Source of the DNA: Cercophora sp. LCS_1
Taxonomy: Eukaryota; Ascomycota; Sordariomycetes; Sordariales; Lasiosphaeriaceae
Direction of reading: 5' to 3'
Length of the DNA stretch: 64,000 nt
Assembly (NCBI GenBank): GCA_036250225.1
Contig: JAPZLL010000010.1
Location: 930,001-994,000, forward strand
The notes beneath the pieces are model-generated. The model had not been told where the DNA came from, ran no database searches, and worked only from the letters and a program-made list of their open reading frames with translations. Every line of letters starts with the position of its first letter. Positions within the stretch are counted from its first letter, which is position 1. Of the stretch, positions 32,994 through 43,247 are shown piece after piece. A program made the position numbers and the translations under genes.

Positions 32994-35993
32994 TTACCTC
33001 CTCGCCCGTCCCCCAAAAACCAACCCCACAAACGCCAACCCCCTATAAACCGCCCCAATCCCCGCCAACACCGCCAGGTTTCTCCACCGCCAATCCAAAT
33101 GAAACCCAACCATGTCCGCCGCCAGCTTCACATCATACACACGCCCAAACGGCAACACCAGCTGCCCAAAATAATACTCGGCAAGCCACACCCCGGGACT
33201 CATCCTCCACAACCACTCGACCCCCCACTTGGTCACACTACTCATGGACGGCGCAGCGCCCGACAAAATCCCCACAACAAGCGCGCACATGGTCGCCACA
33301 AGCGGCGCATCCTGCCGTTTGACAACCATGCTCACGCCCGACGCCAGGCCAAAAACGCAGTAAAAATACAACAAATTCACCGCAAACGCAGCCCAGTAGG
33401 GAATTACCGGCACCGCCATGACGATGAGTGGCGTCGTGAAATGCAAACACATGAGCACCATCCGCGGGACGACCGCCAGCGACTTGGCGAGGAAATACGC
33501 CTGGCGCGAATGGCCTGCTTCGGCCTCGCGGCGGTGGAGCAAGAGCTCTTCGGAAAAGACTTTGACGCCGGGCGAGGCGCTGACGAGGCCGATGGCGATG
33601 GCCGTCAGCAGAGCCATCTCGGGGGCGGATTTGAAGTCGCCCGAGATGGAGAGGATCTGGTAGGGGCCGTGGTAGAGGCTGCTGAAGAGGACGCCCTTTT
33701 TCGGGGATTCGGCGAGGCCGAGGAGGAAGCCCGCTAGGGAGGCGAGGACGGTTTCGTACAGGAGGGAGGGGAGGGTGCGGTGTTGCTGGAGGAGGGAGCG
33801 GGTCAGGTTGTGGCGGAGCTGGGAGGGGAGCGAGGCGTGGCGGTTGCGGAGGAGGGATCGGGGGAGCCGTGTTGGTTTTTGCGGCGGTGTTGGAGCTGTG
33901 GAAGGTGAAGGAGGGGATTTGTTGGCGGTGTAGGTGGTCCAGTGGTCGATGAGGGAGTGTCGGGAGATGTCGCCGGTCAGTTTGTACGGTCGGCCGTTTC
34001 CTGTGATGATGTCGGTGAGCACGTCGCTGTCGTTGGCATGGAGTGGGAAACGGAAGTCTTGAGCCTCGAAGAACGGTTTGGCGGTTGAGCTGGCGCCTTG
34101 GTAGATTAGATGCCCGTTTGCGAGGAGGATGAGGTCGTCGATCATGGCGAAGATCTCGCGGCGCGGCTGGTGGATGGCTGCGATGACGGTAATGCCGAGT
34201 CGGGAGAGGGCACCCAATGTCTTCATGATGGAGGACGCAGACGTTGCGTCGAGTCCCGAGGTAGGTTCGTCCAGAAAGATGGCCATCGGTGCTGCGGCGA
34301 GTTCCATCCCGATGCTGACGCGCTTCCGTTGGCCACCGCTGATGTTGGGCTTTCCGACGGTTCCAACGATGTTGTCCCGGACGTGCTCCAACTCGAGACA
34401 TTCAAGGACGGCGTCGACATGAGCTTGCACCTCTCTTTTGCTCCACGATCGTGGGAGTCGGATCCGAGCCGAATGGAGAATGTTCTCCCGCACAGTGAGT
34501 TCGGGAGACACAATGTCGTCCTGAGGGACATATCCCACCAGCTTCCTGTAGCGTGATACCCGTCCGGGGTCTTCGTTGACAGAAACTGCTCCTGATGTCG
34601 GCTGGATCTTCCCCATCAAAAGATTCATCAACGTTGACTTGCCCGCTCCCGAGCCGCCCATAACTGCTGTGAGTGACCCCCGCCGGATAGACGCCGTGAC
34701 ATGCTGCAAGATTGGACTCTTTGCCCCCCGGGGCTGGTAGGTGAGGCGATTGCATCCAAACGAGAGACCAATATGTCTCGAGGACTCTGTTGCCTTGCTG
34801 ACAGACCGGATGAATGCTTCGCTCCCTCCTATGGTCCCTGCTTCCACATCCAGCTTTTCCAGCTGATCTTCATCCATGGATAGGCTGTAGATTGACGCGT
34901 CCGCTGAAATTGGAGCCCCCTGTGACGCTCCAGGTGTTGGAGTTTGACTGCGGAACTTTCTCCGGAGCGCAAGCGCAGCAAACAAAACGATAAGAATGAG
35001 ATCAACGCCAACCAGAATAGCTAGTGGAATAAGGGGCAATTCGTATTTCGACCCCTCCGGACACCTGCTGCCGTAACCGCAAGGTGTTGGCTCCACTGAT
35101 CCGCTGTGACAGTAAGTCCCTGCTGGACAGATAGCCATCTCTTTTCCATTCGGACAATACCGACCAGGTGGGCAAATCATTGGTTCGAAGGGTCCCATGG
35201 CGATGTTCTCGTCCTGTGCAAATGGATTGATGCACGTTACTCCAAAGAGCCGTGAAACTTGACACTTTGTAACGGGTGGGCAGAATTGTGGGAGAGAGTT
35301 GACTGTGTTGTTGATACCTGAAGTCGTCATCAATTAGTACGGAATCTTGATGCTTCAAAGAAAAAAGGACCCACATAGAAATCCCGGGCTACACCCATTC
35401 TCCAGCCAATCCCCAACATTCTGTATCTGTGATGGAATTGTATCTGGTCGCCAACACGGGGCGGCATCGACCGGTCTCTCTCCGCGTTCCAACTGGTCCG
35501 CCGCTCGATACCATGATGTAGAAAAAGACGTGTGATTCTGTCCCGTGCACGCCCTGTTGTAAATATCCAAGCCGTCTTCACCTTCCACGAGTGCCGAAGA
35601 ACTCGTATCGTAATGGTATGGCGTTCGTGTGACAGGTGGAGTTGAGTCATCGTTGACTGGCGCCCTTAGTCTCTGCCTCTCGGTGTTTGGAAACTCGGTC
35701 TTGAACCATTTCCCGCTCGTCCTATGGTCGATCGCTAGCGTTTGGTTGCCGACACATCTCCATGCTAGCTCAGGAGCGGGACTCGCGTGAAGCTGACAGA
35801 GACAGGCACCTGTGTCGAGAAAAGACGGTCGATCCGGGGGTTGTTGGGGAAGGAATGGGTCTTGCGGAATCTCGGCAACATCCATCGACCACGTCCGCCC
35901 AAAGACTGTCTGCGTTTGGCCGGGCATGCTATCTTTTCGCCCTTTTCGCTTGGTCCGTCCATGCCTGTTCACCGGCGTGACAACGCGACCCAT
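32994..35993 (-). CDS. ABCG-type ATP-binding cassette transporter with Cys-rich N-terminus
   Basis: Exons 35993-35375 and 35317-32994, about 980 aa. The 57-bp intron is GTGGGT..TTCAG; the phase-1 junction rebuilds SPGFLCINNTVNSLPQFCPP. Residues about 200-295 are a Cys-rich block (CPPGRYCPNG, CPAGTYCHSG, CPEGSKYELP), followed by a helix near 300-324, then the ATPase: Walker A GGSGAGKST near 427, signature ISGGQRKRVS near 532, Walker B AIFLDEPTSGLD near 552, switch AAIHQP. A six-helix membrane domain ends the chain. This NBD-TMD half-transporter with a Cys-rich front resembles ABCG24/28-like proteins of plants and fungi. The start is uncertain: no signal peptide follows ATG 35993, so a 5' exon may be missing. 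Exported compound unknown. Confidence 0.82.
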
Positions 35994-38203
35994 CTGACGC
36001 CCTTCTTTTTTTCAACCGGCCAAAACTTTACTGCCAAGACTGGTGTTTTCGGCGTTCGTATTTGACCACAGACTTCAGGCCCAAAAGCTCCACACGATCC
36101 AAGCGGACGGGAAATGGGTCTGTTGTTGGTTTGGTCAGCAGGTGTCGTCAGATGAAGAGAGCCGCAACCTGTGAGTAAGGTAGAGATGTAAGGGGGTCAT
36201 ACCTATAGGACTACCCGACCGGTGTAAGCGCCCCATTCTGAACCGCGATGTGGATATGCGTGACGATTTTTGGTAAAGGCGCAGCATCTTCCTTCGAATT
36301 GACGTGGATTTGGCGCGAAAAACAGCAGACGGAATTGCGTCAATCCCCACAGTCGAATCCTTACAGCGGGTCAATGTCACTCTCGCGGGAAAAATGCAAA
36401 GGCAGAATTGAGGACGCAAATTTCCGAGAATGAGAGAATTCTGGACAGATAAAGCGAGTAAGCTACCCAAGACCGCCTGGCACTGCCTTGCAGTTCATCC
36501 ATGTTACACGTATCCACCTGTGTAACGACCAAGAGCTCGCTATTGAGGTACGGCGGGGATAAAGAGGTTGCATTGCGGCTCAGTCACAAACAACACGAGG
36601 CGAGCCAAGCCTGGATTCCACCGCGGAACGCGTGTTCCTGGCGAGCTTGCGATGGAAGGTCACACTGGTGTTCATAGTTGAGACCCGAGAACCTGGATTT
36701 CTGGGAGGGCTACGTCACAAGCATCTTGGACGTAAATCTGGCTGCTTGGACGGGAGAGCTCCCAACACCCTGAATGCGAAGTTGGGTCCAGGTTTTGGCG
36801 ATGGTTTATGCCGGCTGTTACCAGCGGCTCCGGAAGACCCTGAGACCTGTCCCGCCTTCATTTTTCCAGAAGAACGGAACCTGCCTCTCGCTCGAGCCCG
36901 TCTTTTTGGGACAGCTCACTGACCGCGGGGGTGCTCAACCGATGTGGTGGCATATTAGGCAAACCCTACAAAGTGTCAATATTGTTTTTGCCCAGGCCAA
37001 GGATCACGCCGCCTGCGCCACAGGTTGATTCGCATGCGGGTGACGAGGAGTTGAAGCCGCGTGAGTCCCCTGTCGGAAGGATCAAATGCCGGCATTAATG
37101 CCGAAGGATCCGAATTCCCAAGATCCTGAGAAGTGCACCGACCGATGTGACTACTATTCGAAAGGATGAACAGCCTGCCTGTCTGGGACGAATCCGGGCA
37201 CACGAAATTTCCTTCCTTGTTCGTCGTCCTGAGCTGGGGTGATCCCATACGCCACCGCTGCACGTCCCCAGAGGCCGGTTTTCAGTCCCCCGGAAAAAGT
37301 TCCCTTTCCGCTATTGCCTGTCAGAAAGGAGGGGCTTTTGGCCAGAGGCCAGAACAGAAAGACCAAGGCTTTGGAAAGTGCCAGATCTGTGAATTTGTCA
37401 ATAGTGGCCATGGCTTTGCCACTATTCACCACGACAAAAAGAAGCTCGCTGGCACTTTCCAGAAAACCCAACAAGCAATTAAATAAGTGGCAACCCGTTT
37501 TAATCTAAAGATCTAGAGTTGTGGTGTTCCAAACATCACCCCATGGTGTCCACATGTCTCGCATATACTGGTACATGTGTTTTAGGATAGTGCGTTGTAT
37601 CCTGCTACCACCTAGAACTGCGTAGACAATTTATCTCTCCCTCCGTCAGAGAATACTGATCGGTTGATCCTGGCGATATTGTGAGATGAGATGCCTTTGC
37701 TAACGGGCGTTCCTAAGGGATGAAGGGTGTCATACATCGAGACCCTTCGTGTTCGATAAAGGACTGCACCCAGAAGACAGCTTAATTAGTGCCAGGGTGG
37801 AACATCTGCTGTAGGTACAATCAGGCAAGATTGGTGTGTGACTTGACCCCACATTCAAGGAGATCCTGTCAGGCAGTAGCTTCTAAGTTACATGACATTC
37901 GCCATCAGTGCTGGATCATCTTGGCTAGAGCACTGCGTTCACTTCGTTTCTCTTTGCCAACCGCCGGGAACATGCTCAAGTAGCTAAGATCGGCAACCCG
38001 GCGCCCATGTCAACGAGAAACTCGGGAACCCTCCCACCGCTCTTTGCGACGTCAAGTGCGGGGTAATAATTTGACCAATCAAGGAACCGCCAGCCCCAAT
38101 TGTTGGACGCCGGGGCAGCGGTCTCCGCCATGGCAGCGTCAAATACTGAGCAGGTCATATCAAATGTCTTGAATCTTGAGATACGCCAACATCTAGAATC
38201 CAG
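35994..38203. other. Gene-poor spacer between ABC transporter and HET gene
   Basis: No supported gene. Holds R1 copy 4 (37188-37259) and several short open stretches overlapping on both strands. The ends should contain the promoters of both flanking genes. Confidence 0.45.
37188..37259 (+). repeat. Dispersed motif R1, copy 4
   Basis: ACGAATCCGGGCACACGAAA core, then CCTGAGCTGGGGTGATCCC and a CACCGC word, which also occur in order in copy 2 (12191-12320, reversed) with extra DNA between them. Confidence 0.55.
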
Positions 38204-41002
38204 ATGGACAGACCCAACCTTCCATCAAGCCCACTTCCACTCGCCATGGACCAAGGCCAACCGCAGGAACCAGTTGCAGCTTCCAGCACTACCTCAGACA
38301 ACGAGAGCATCCCAGATTCGGACTCGGAGGCCAGTGAGCGATGCTGGTGGTGCCGTGGCGGCATCACCCTACCACGCTACACCAACAAGACAGACAAGCC
38401 GTGCGCCATATGCAAAGAATGCAATCTCCTGGAGTTCCTTCTCAAGCACGCCGACAGGTACGATTCCGCCCGTGAGGGAGATCAGATCGAACTTGGCTGG
38501 GTTGACGAGGTGGCCTTGCGTCGCCGCTGCCCGCTGTGTCGCATAGCCGTGCACTCGCTCCGACAAAAGTTTCTAGGAAGACTGCCAGATGACTTTTGGG
38601 AGAATGGGATGGTTGGGGACAAGAGGACGAAAGTCATCTTACAGAGCCATCTCCCGCCGGATCACGAGTGGAAAGGGACCATGACACAGGGGTCGTTGCT
38701 GGTTCTCACCGAGCCACCACTGGAGGATGCTGTGCCTGCCACGAGCGACGCCAGCAGATCGCCGGACACCACAGTCCTGGCTCGTCCAGAGGCCGTGCTT
38801 CTTTCTGAAGGCTGCCTGGAGCCATACCACGCATACGGGGGGGTCAAGCGACGCAGGTTATGGCCCGATGTCAGTCTGGGGCTGCTGGGGGAGTGGCTGA
38901 AGGTGTGCGAGAAGGTCCATCCGTCGCGCTGGAAGCCACGCATCTCGAAGACGATTCCGAAGACTCTGCGCGTCATCGACCTGGACAAGGCGTGTCTGGT
39001 CGACATGGAACTGAAACCTCGGCCTACAATTGAAAGCCTGTTTTCAGCGTCGCCGGTATTAGAGCTTCCCTTTCGCTACGTCACGCTCAGTTACGTTTGG
39101 GGAGGACCGCAGGCTTTCGTTCTGTCAAAGGTCACCAAACGAGCGCTGTACCAGCCCGGGTCGCTTTCTCCAGACCGAAAAGACATCCCCTGGACGATCC
39201 GGGATTTCTTCCGCGTCGTCCTGGGAATCGGGGAGCGCTATGCCTGGGTCGACTCTCTCTGCATCGCCCAGGACGACCCGGCCGAGGTGAGGCAGATGGT
39301 GAGCGCGATGGATCTAGTCTACGAAAATGCCTTTGTCACGGTGGCCGCCGCATCGGGCACAAGTGCCGCGGATGCACTTCCCGGAATTCGCCCAGGCACT
39401 CGACAGCCGCTGCAGGGCCGCGAGGTATTTCAACGCATGGCCCTCGGCGTGCCGCTCCCGCCTCTGGACGAAGTCATCACGGCTTCGACATGGGATTCTC
39501 GCGGGTGGACGTACCAGGAGAGCGTCCTCTCCCCACGGACGCTGTACTTCACTGACGGCCAGGTGCACTACAAGTGCGCGCGGGGGTGTACTGCCTGCGA
39601 AGAGACGTGGGAAGACAGTTTCAACAATCGGACCAATGGAGACTCATCCAGCCTAGTCTCTAGAAGAATGGATAATGCCAAGTCGATCTTGCACTCGTAC
39701 GAACCAAAGAAGCTTTCCAAAGTCGCGGCCGAAGACGCCTACCACGGATTGTACGACAACTTTGGTTGGTGGACACATCACGTACGAGAGATGTGTCGCC
39801 GGAACACCACTGTGCCCAAAGACCGTCTCCACGCGCTTGACGGGGTCCTACACCACCTCCAAGACTTGTTCGACGGCCACGAGTTTGTGTGGGGCCTACC
39901 CAGCTCCGCGCTTGAAGTGGCACTCCTCTGGCGCCCCGTCCAAAATGACTCCTCTCGGGGGTGCTTCCGGAATGCGGCCAAGGACAACACCGGCGTCGTG
40001 CTGCCCAGCTGGTCGTGGGCCGGCTGGACGGGAGAAGTCTATTGGAGACTGTGGAATATCTGCGAGACGGCCCATTCCGCCATCTCGTGGATCGACATGA
40101 CGAAGGCCGGGCCAGCAGAGGACCGGAGGTTCGACGTGCGGACTTGTCGCGCGCCGACGAAGGCGTGGTTGGATGAGAATGGCTTCCAGAGACGCAAAGA
40201 ACTGGGTGCAACTGGATTCTACTATGTCAAAGACGGGCGTGAGGGAATCCGCTATGCACACCCTGTCGCATTTGCCCCGGACGAAGGCCCGTTGCGGGCT
40301 CTGGATCGAGAGACGGGCGAGCTCAACTTCTTTGCCAAGACGGCCGAGTTCCGTATACCGAGGGAACACCTCGAGGAGCGCGCCGCCATCGCGGATTCGG
40401 AGCTGGACGGGTCCTCCAACAACATACGGCACTTGTGTCTCTTTGACGCCGACGGACATGTGGCAGGCGTGGCCCTCGCCGATCCAGACACGCTTAAGGC
40501 GCTCAACCAGGCGTCTTTTGAGTGCATCGCCATCGTCAATACCACGCTGTGTCGTGTCGAGTGGGATTATTGGTTCGATGAGGAAGAGGATCGGTTCAAA
40601 CACATAACGGAATTTCCGGTCATCGAGAAAAAGCCGGGGGAGAAAGTCGTCCATACGGTGTTGCCGACGGCAGGCAAGGAGGAAGAGTGGGATTTCTATG
40701 ACGGGTGCTGGCACGGGTGCTGGCAGGATACCGACGATATATCCACCTGTCCGTTCTTCGACACTAGGAAGATTCCGGCCGAGAGCAAGCCGTGGTGCGT
40801 CTCCCCGTTTCGGTCTATCCATCCCAACGCCGGGCCGTTCCCATTTGATCCGAGGCACTACAGCATCTGGAGGCCGTGGCCGCTGTTTGAGGTTCTTCTG
40901 GTAAGGCGGGAGGGAGAAGTGGTCAGTCGCATCGGCGTGGGATATGTCAATTGGGAAGCGTTCACGGCTGTGGCGACAGAGAAACACATTCGGCTGCGCT
41001 AG
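38204..41002 (+). CDS. HET (heterokaryon incompatibility) domain protein, 932 aa
   Basis: One open exon from ATG 38204 to TAG. The HET domain spans about residues 290-450: FRYVTLSYVWGGPQAF, ERYAWVDSLCIAQDDPAEVR, and RGWTYQESVLSPRTLYF, the three classical blocks. The N-terminal 120 residues carry Cys pairs (CWWC 47-50, CAICKEC 67-73, CPLC 109-112), a possible zinc-binding front seen in some HET proteins. The C-terminal 480 residues are not recognised but contain the VLPSWSWAGWTG block usual in this superfamily. HET proteins control self/non-self recognition and programmed cell death after hyphal fusion. Length is usual for the family and the frame is undamaged. Confidence 0.9.
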   Translation: MDRPNLPSSPLPLAMDQGQPQEPVAASSTTSDNESIPDSDSEASERCWWCRGGITLPRYTNKTDKPCAICKECNLLEFLLKHADRYDSAREGDQIELGWVDEVALRRRCPLCRIAVHSLRQKFLGRLPDDFWENGMVGDKRTKVILQSHLPPDHEWKGTMTQGSLLVLTEPPLEDAVPATSDASRSPDTTVLARPEAVLLSEGCLEPYHAYGGVKRRRLWPDVSLGLLGEWLKVCEKVHPSRWKPRISKTIPKTLRVIDLDKACLVDMELKPRPTIESLFSASPVLELPFRYVTLSYVWGGPQAFVLSKVTKRALYQPGSLSPDRKDIPWTIRDFFRVVLGIGERYAWVDSLCIAQDDPAEVRQMVSAMDLVYENAFVTVAAASGTSAADALPGIRPGTRQPLQGREVFQRMALGVPLPPLDEVITASTWDSRGWTYQESVLSPRTLYFTDGQVHYKCARGCTACEETWEDSFNNRTNGDSSSLVSRRMDNAKSILHSYEPKKLSKVAAEDAYHGLYDNFGWWTHHVREMCRRNTTVPKDRLHALDGVLHHLQDLFDGHEFVWGLPSSALEVALLWRPVQNDSSRGCFRNAAKDNTGVVLPSWSWAGWTGEVYWRLWNICETAHSAISWIDMTKAGPAEDRRFDVRTCRAPTKAWLDENGFQRRKELGATGFYYVKDGREGIRYAHPVAFAPDEGPLRALDRETGELNFFAKTAEFRIPREHLEERAAIADSELDGSSNNIRHLCLFDADGHVAGVALADPDTLKALNQASFECIAIVNTTLCRVEWDYWFDEEEDRFKHITEFPVIEKKPGEKVVHTVLPTAGKEEEWDFYDGCWHGCWQDTDDISTCPFFDTRKIPAESKPWCVSPFRSIHPNAGPFPFDPRHYSIWRPWPLFEVLLVRREGEVVSRIGVGYVNWEAFTAVATEKHIRLR

Positions 41003-41178
41003 GCGAAAGGCTCGGAATACGACGGGAAGTAAGATTCTGGATCCAACCCATAATACTTGTCGTCCTCGACGGGTAAGCTCACAGGCGTCTCGTCACGGTG
41101 AAAGACTGCAACTCGCAGCGGATCATCGAACTGTACATCTGATAACATGAACCGGGACAGAATGCGGGCAATTTCGGA

Positions 41179-41982
41179 TCAGTTTCCTTGCTGCTGTGCC
41201 GCCGCCGCCGCCGCCGCCTCCTGTTGCGCGCGGGTCCTTGCCATCATCCTCTCCATAGTCCTACGTTGACGTTCCTCGGCTGAAGGATGGCCAACTGGAT
41301 GTCCACGGTCGACGGGCGGCTTCTTGTGAGACCAGGCCCACTTGTCCTCATGGCCGATGCGCAGCGGGCCCGGCCCCAGGTACAGCACGGCCAGCTTCGT
41401 CTCGGGGGACCACGCGGGTCTGCCCTCCAGTTTGCCCAAGACGTCCAAGAGGGTATCGCGCATGTCCATCAGCCACGGGTGCACGGCCGAAACATACTCG
41501 TGCACGGTGAGGAACTCGCCTCCTTGTGCGACAACTTCAAGCTCCGCGTCCCGGGCTCAGAGCCGCTTTTCCCCGCAGCACTCAAGGAGGTAGATGGGCG
41601 GGTGAAGGAGGTAATCATCCTCGGGACAATGCCCCCGGCGTCGCGGGTACTGCTCGTCCGGCTCGAGGTCCCGGCAGTGGAAGTGCTGTTCGCGCCACAC
41701 CAGCTCCCCAGCCTCCATGCACTGGATGCGACCCGTGACGGACGACACGGGCGACTGCATGGGCGGCTCGCGCGAGACAGCGTGGGTGGAGCCGTCTGGG
41801 CCGAAACACGGCCCCATGGCGGCGTTCGGCTCGTAAAATTCCGAGGGCGCGACTTGGATGGCGTCTTCGAGTGGGCCATCGAGCCTCCAGAAGAGTCGCT
41901 TGCCGGCAGCGGTCATGGCTTGGACCGACGTTGGGATCTCCACAACGCCATCGGCGGCGGCGGCGCTGGTGGTGGCGTCCAT
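41179..41982 (-). pseudogene. Unknown gene with one in-frame TGA
   Basis: From ATG 41982 the minus frame is open for 267 codons apart from TGA at 41557-41559 (context KRL, stop, ARDAELEVVAQGGEFLTVHE). Both sides look coding and stay in one frame: before it EPDEQYPRRRGHCPEDDYLL and HPPIYLLECCGEKRL; after it VHEYVSAVHPWLMDMRDTLL and LAVLYLGPGPLRIGHEDKWA. No GT donor lies where an intron could remove the stop. The C-terminus is helical with a polyalanine run coded by a GCC repeat (41198-41218). Either a recently broken gene, a base error, or stop read-through. TGA can come from CGA by one C-to-T change. I do not recognise the family. The end of the HET gene is 176 bp away, convergent. Confidence 0.5.
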
Positions 41983-42440
41983 GGAATTGGTGGATGTGCG
42001 AAATTGGAGCAATCGCTGCGAAAGTAAGGACGTTGATGCCCTCGATGCAGGCAGACCCAGGTGGGGGTGGGGGTGGAGGTAGTAGAGCTGCTGCTAGTGC
42101 TGATGGCAGTGGTGGAGCCGCTTGTGGTGGAGGAGGAGGAATATCACCTGTTGGAGGAGATGAGAGATAGGAGATCCTGCAACCAGATTGAAGTGATCCT
42201 GATCGGAGAAGTCGCGACAGAAATGTCCAGTGCTCTAGACACCGGCAGCTTCATGAGCATCCCAATTCCAAATTATCAACCGTGGGGGACGACAGAGCGT
42301 CAGGCCCAAGTTCTGTGGGGTGGGTGATAGTGTGTCTTTTTGGGGGAGCCTGACTCGACTTCAACCTCGCGATGCAATTCTCGAATATCACACCCAATGG
42401 CAATTCACAAGACAAATAAGCGAAAGAATCAAATCGATAG
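41983..42440. other. Divergent spacer upstream of the TGA-interrupted gene
   Basis: Contains GGT/GGA-rich low complexity (42060-42150). ATG 42253 starts a short peptide (MSIPIPNYQPWGTTERQAQV) that could be a first exon for the next open frame: donor GGTGGGT near 42322, acceptor CACAG at 42474, junction in frame. This is not proven. Confidence 0.35.
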
Positions 42441-43247
42441 GTACTTTTAGCTTATCTCCTTGTTGCCTACACAGTCGTAAGTCGCTCTCTTCTGATCAGA
42501 CCTTTTCCATCAAAACAAAAACAACAAAGCCGTAACATCCAACTTGCCAACAACCTCAACCCAAGCCATGATCATGGCCCAAAAGCAAAGAACAAACGAA
42601 GCACCTCCCATCCTAGGCCTTACCGCCACCACGACAATCGTTCGGGCAAGCAGATTCCTACAGCATCGACAACTGAACAGTCGGCTGCGCAACGTCGCTT
42701 TGAAGCTTGGCAACGTCAGCAAACAGACTATCCCTCGCCTCGACCTCTGGCTCAGGTTGGCGAATCCCTGATCCCAACCGGGCGCCGAGGACCAGTGCCT
42801 CTCTATCGTCACTATGTGTGTGTGGGTGGGCACGAGGGGGCTCCCCGACTGTGGCTTCGTCCTCGGCCTCGCAGCACAAACGATCAGCTATGGTCGGGGA
42901 TGAGTGTCTACCCCCAAGGGGTAGTCGACGATTGCGGGAGAATCGACGGAGAAAGAGCCGATAGGGGGATCTGGGAGAACTCTGTCCGCTTGGTCCACGA
43001 CTGGAAAGGGGCTCAAGGAGTTCGAGAAGCTCAAGGAATTCGAGAAGCTCAAGGAGGTCGAGAAGCTCAAGGAGGTCGAGAAGCTCAAGGAGTTCGAGAA
43101 GCTCAAGGAGTTCGAGAAGCTCAAGGGGTCCCAGGGGGTGGTCGAGTACACGGTAGACCAGGAGTCAACCCTTGTGTGGCCCGACGGCTCAAAGCCGTGT
43201 GCGGGGACCCAGCTTGTTGGCATCTGTGGAAACAGGTCAAAAGGTAG
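42441..43247 (+). CDS. Possible repeat-bearing gene (long open frame lacking its own ATG)
   Basis: One plus frame is open for 268 codons from 42441 to TAG 43245-43247, with plausible composition: QSAAQRRFEAWQRQQ, ESLIPTGRRGPVPLYRHYVC, GGHEGAPRLWLRPRPRSTND, SVYPQGVVDDCGRIDGERAD. It ends in seven copies of a six-residue repeat (EAQGVR type) and a Cys-containing tail. No ATG occurs before mid-frame, so a 5' exon (perhaps 42253-42321) is needed. No family recognised. The opposite strand is also open across the repeat, so the real coding frame is uncertain. Confidence 0.3.
   Translation, partial: VLLAYLLVAYTVVSRSLLIRPFPSKQKQQSRNIQLANNLNPSHDHGPKAKNKRSTSHPRPYRHHDNRSGKQIPTASTTEQSAAQRRFEAWQRQQTDYPSPRPLAQVGESLIPTGRRGPVPLYRHYVCVGGHEGAPRLWLRPRPRSTNDQLWSGMSVYPQGVVDDCGRIDGERADRGIWENSVRLVHDWKGAQGVREAQGIREAQGGREAQGGREAQGVREAQGVREAQGVPGGGRVHGRPGVNPCVARRLKAVCGDPACWHLWKQVKR
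43011..43134 (+). repeat. 18-bp tandem repeat, about seven copies
   Basis: Units GCTCAAGGAGTTCGAGAA start at 43011, 43029, 43047, 43065, 43083, 43101 and 43119, differing only in the last part (GTT, ATT or GGT). Because 18 is a multiple of three, every frame stays periodic: EKLKEF/V, EAQGVR, or SRSSRS on the plus strand and SFSNSL on the minus strand. Confidence 0.9.

Noticed and set aside
33238..34401. 387-codon second minus frame inside the ABC transporter gene
   Set aside because: Pro/Arg-rich shadow of the transporter, which has all ATPase motifs in the other frame.
37661..37680. GGTTGATCCTGG, like the start of 18S rRNA
   Set aside because: The match is only about 12 bases and the following sequence is not rRNA.
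39896..40987. 363-codon minus-strand open stretch inside the HET gene
   Set aside because: Antisense shadow of a clear HET-domain protein.
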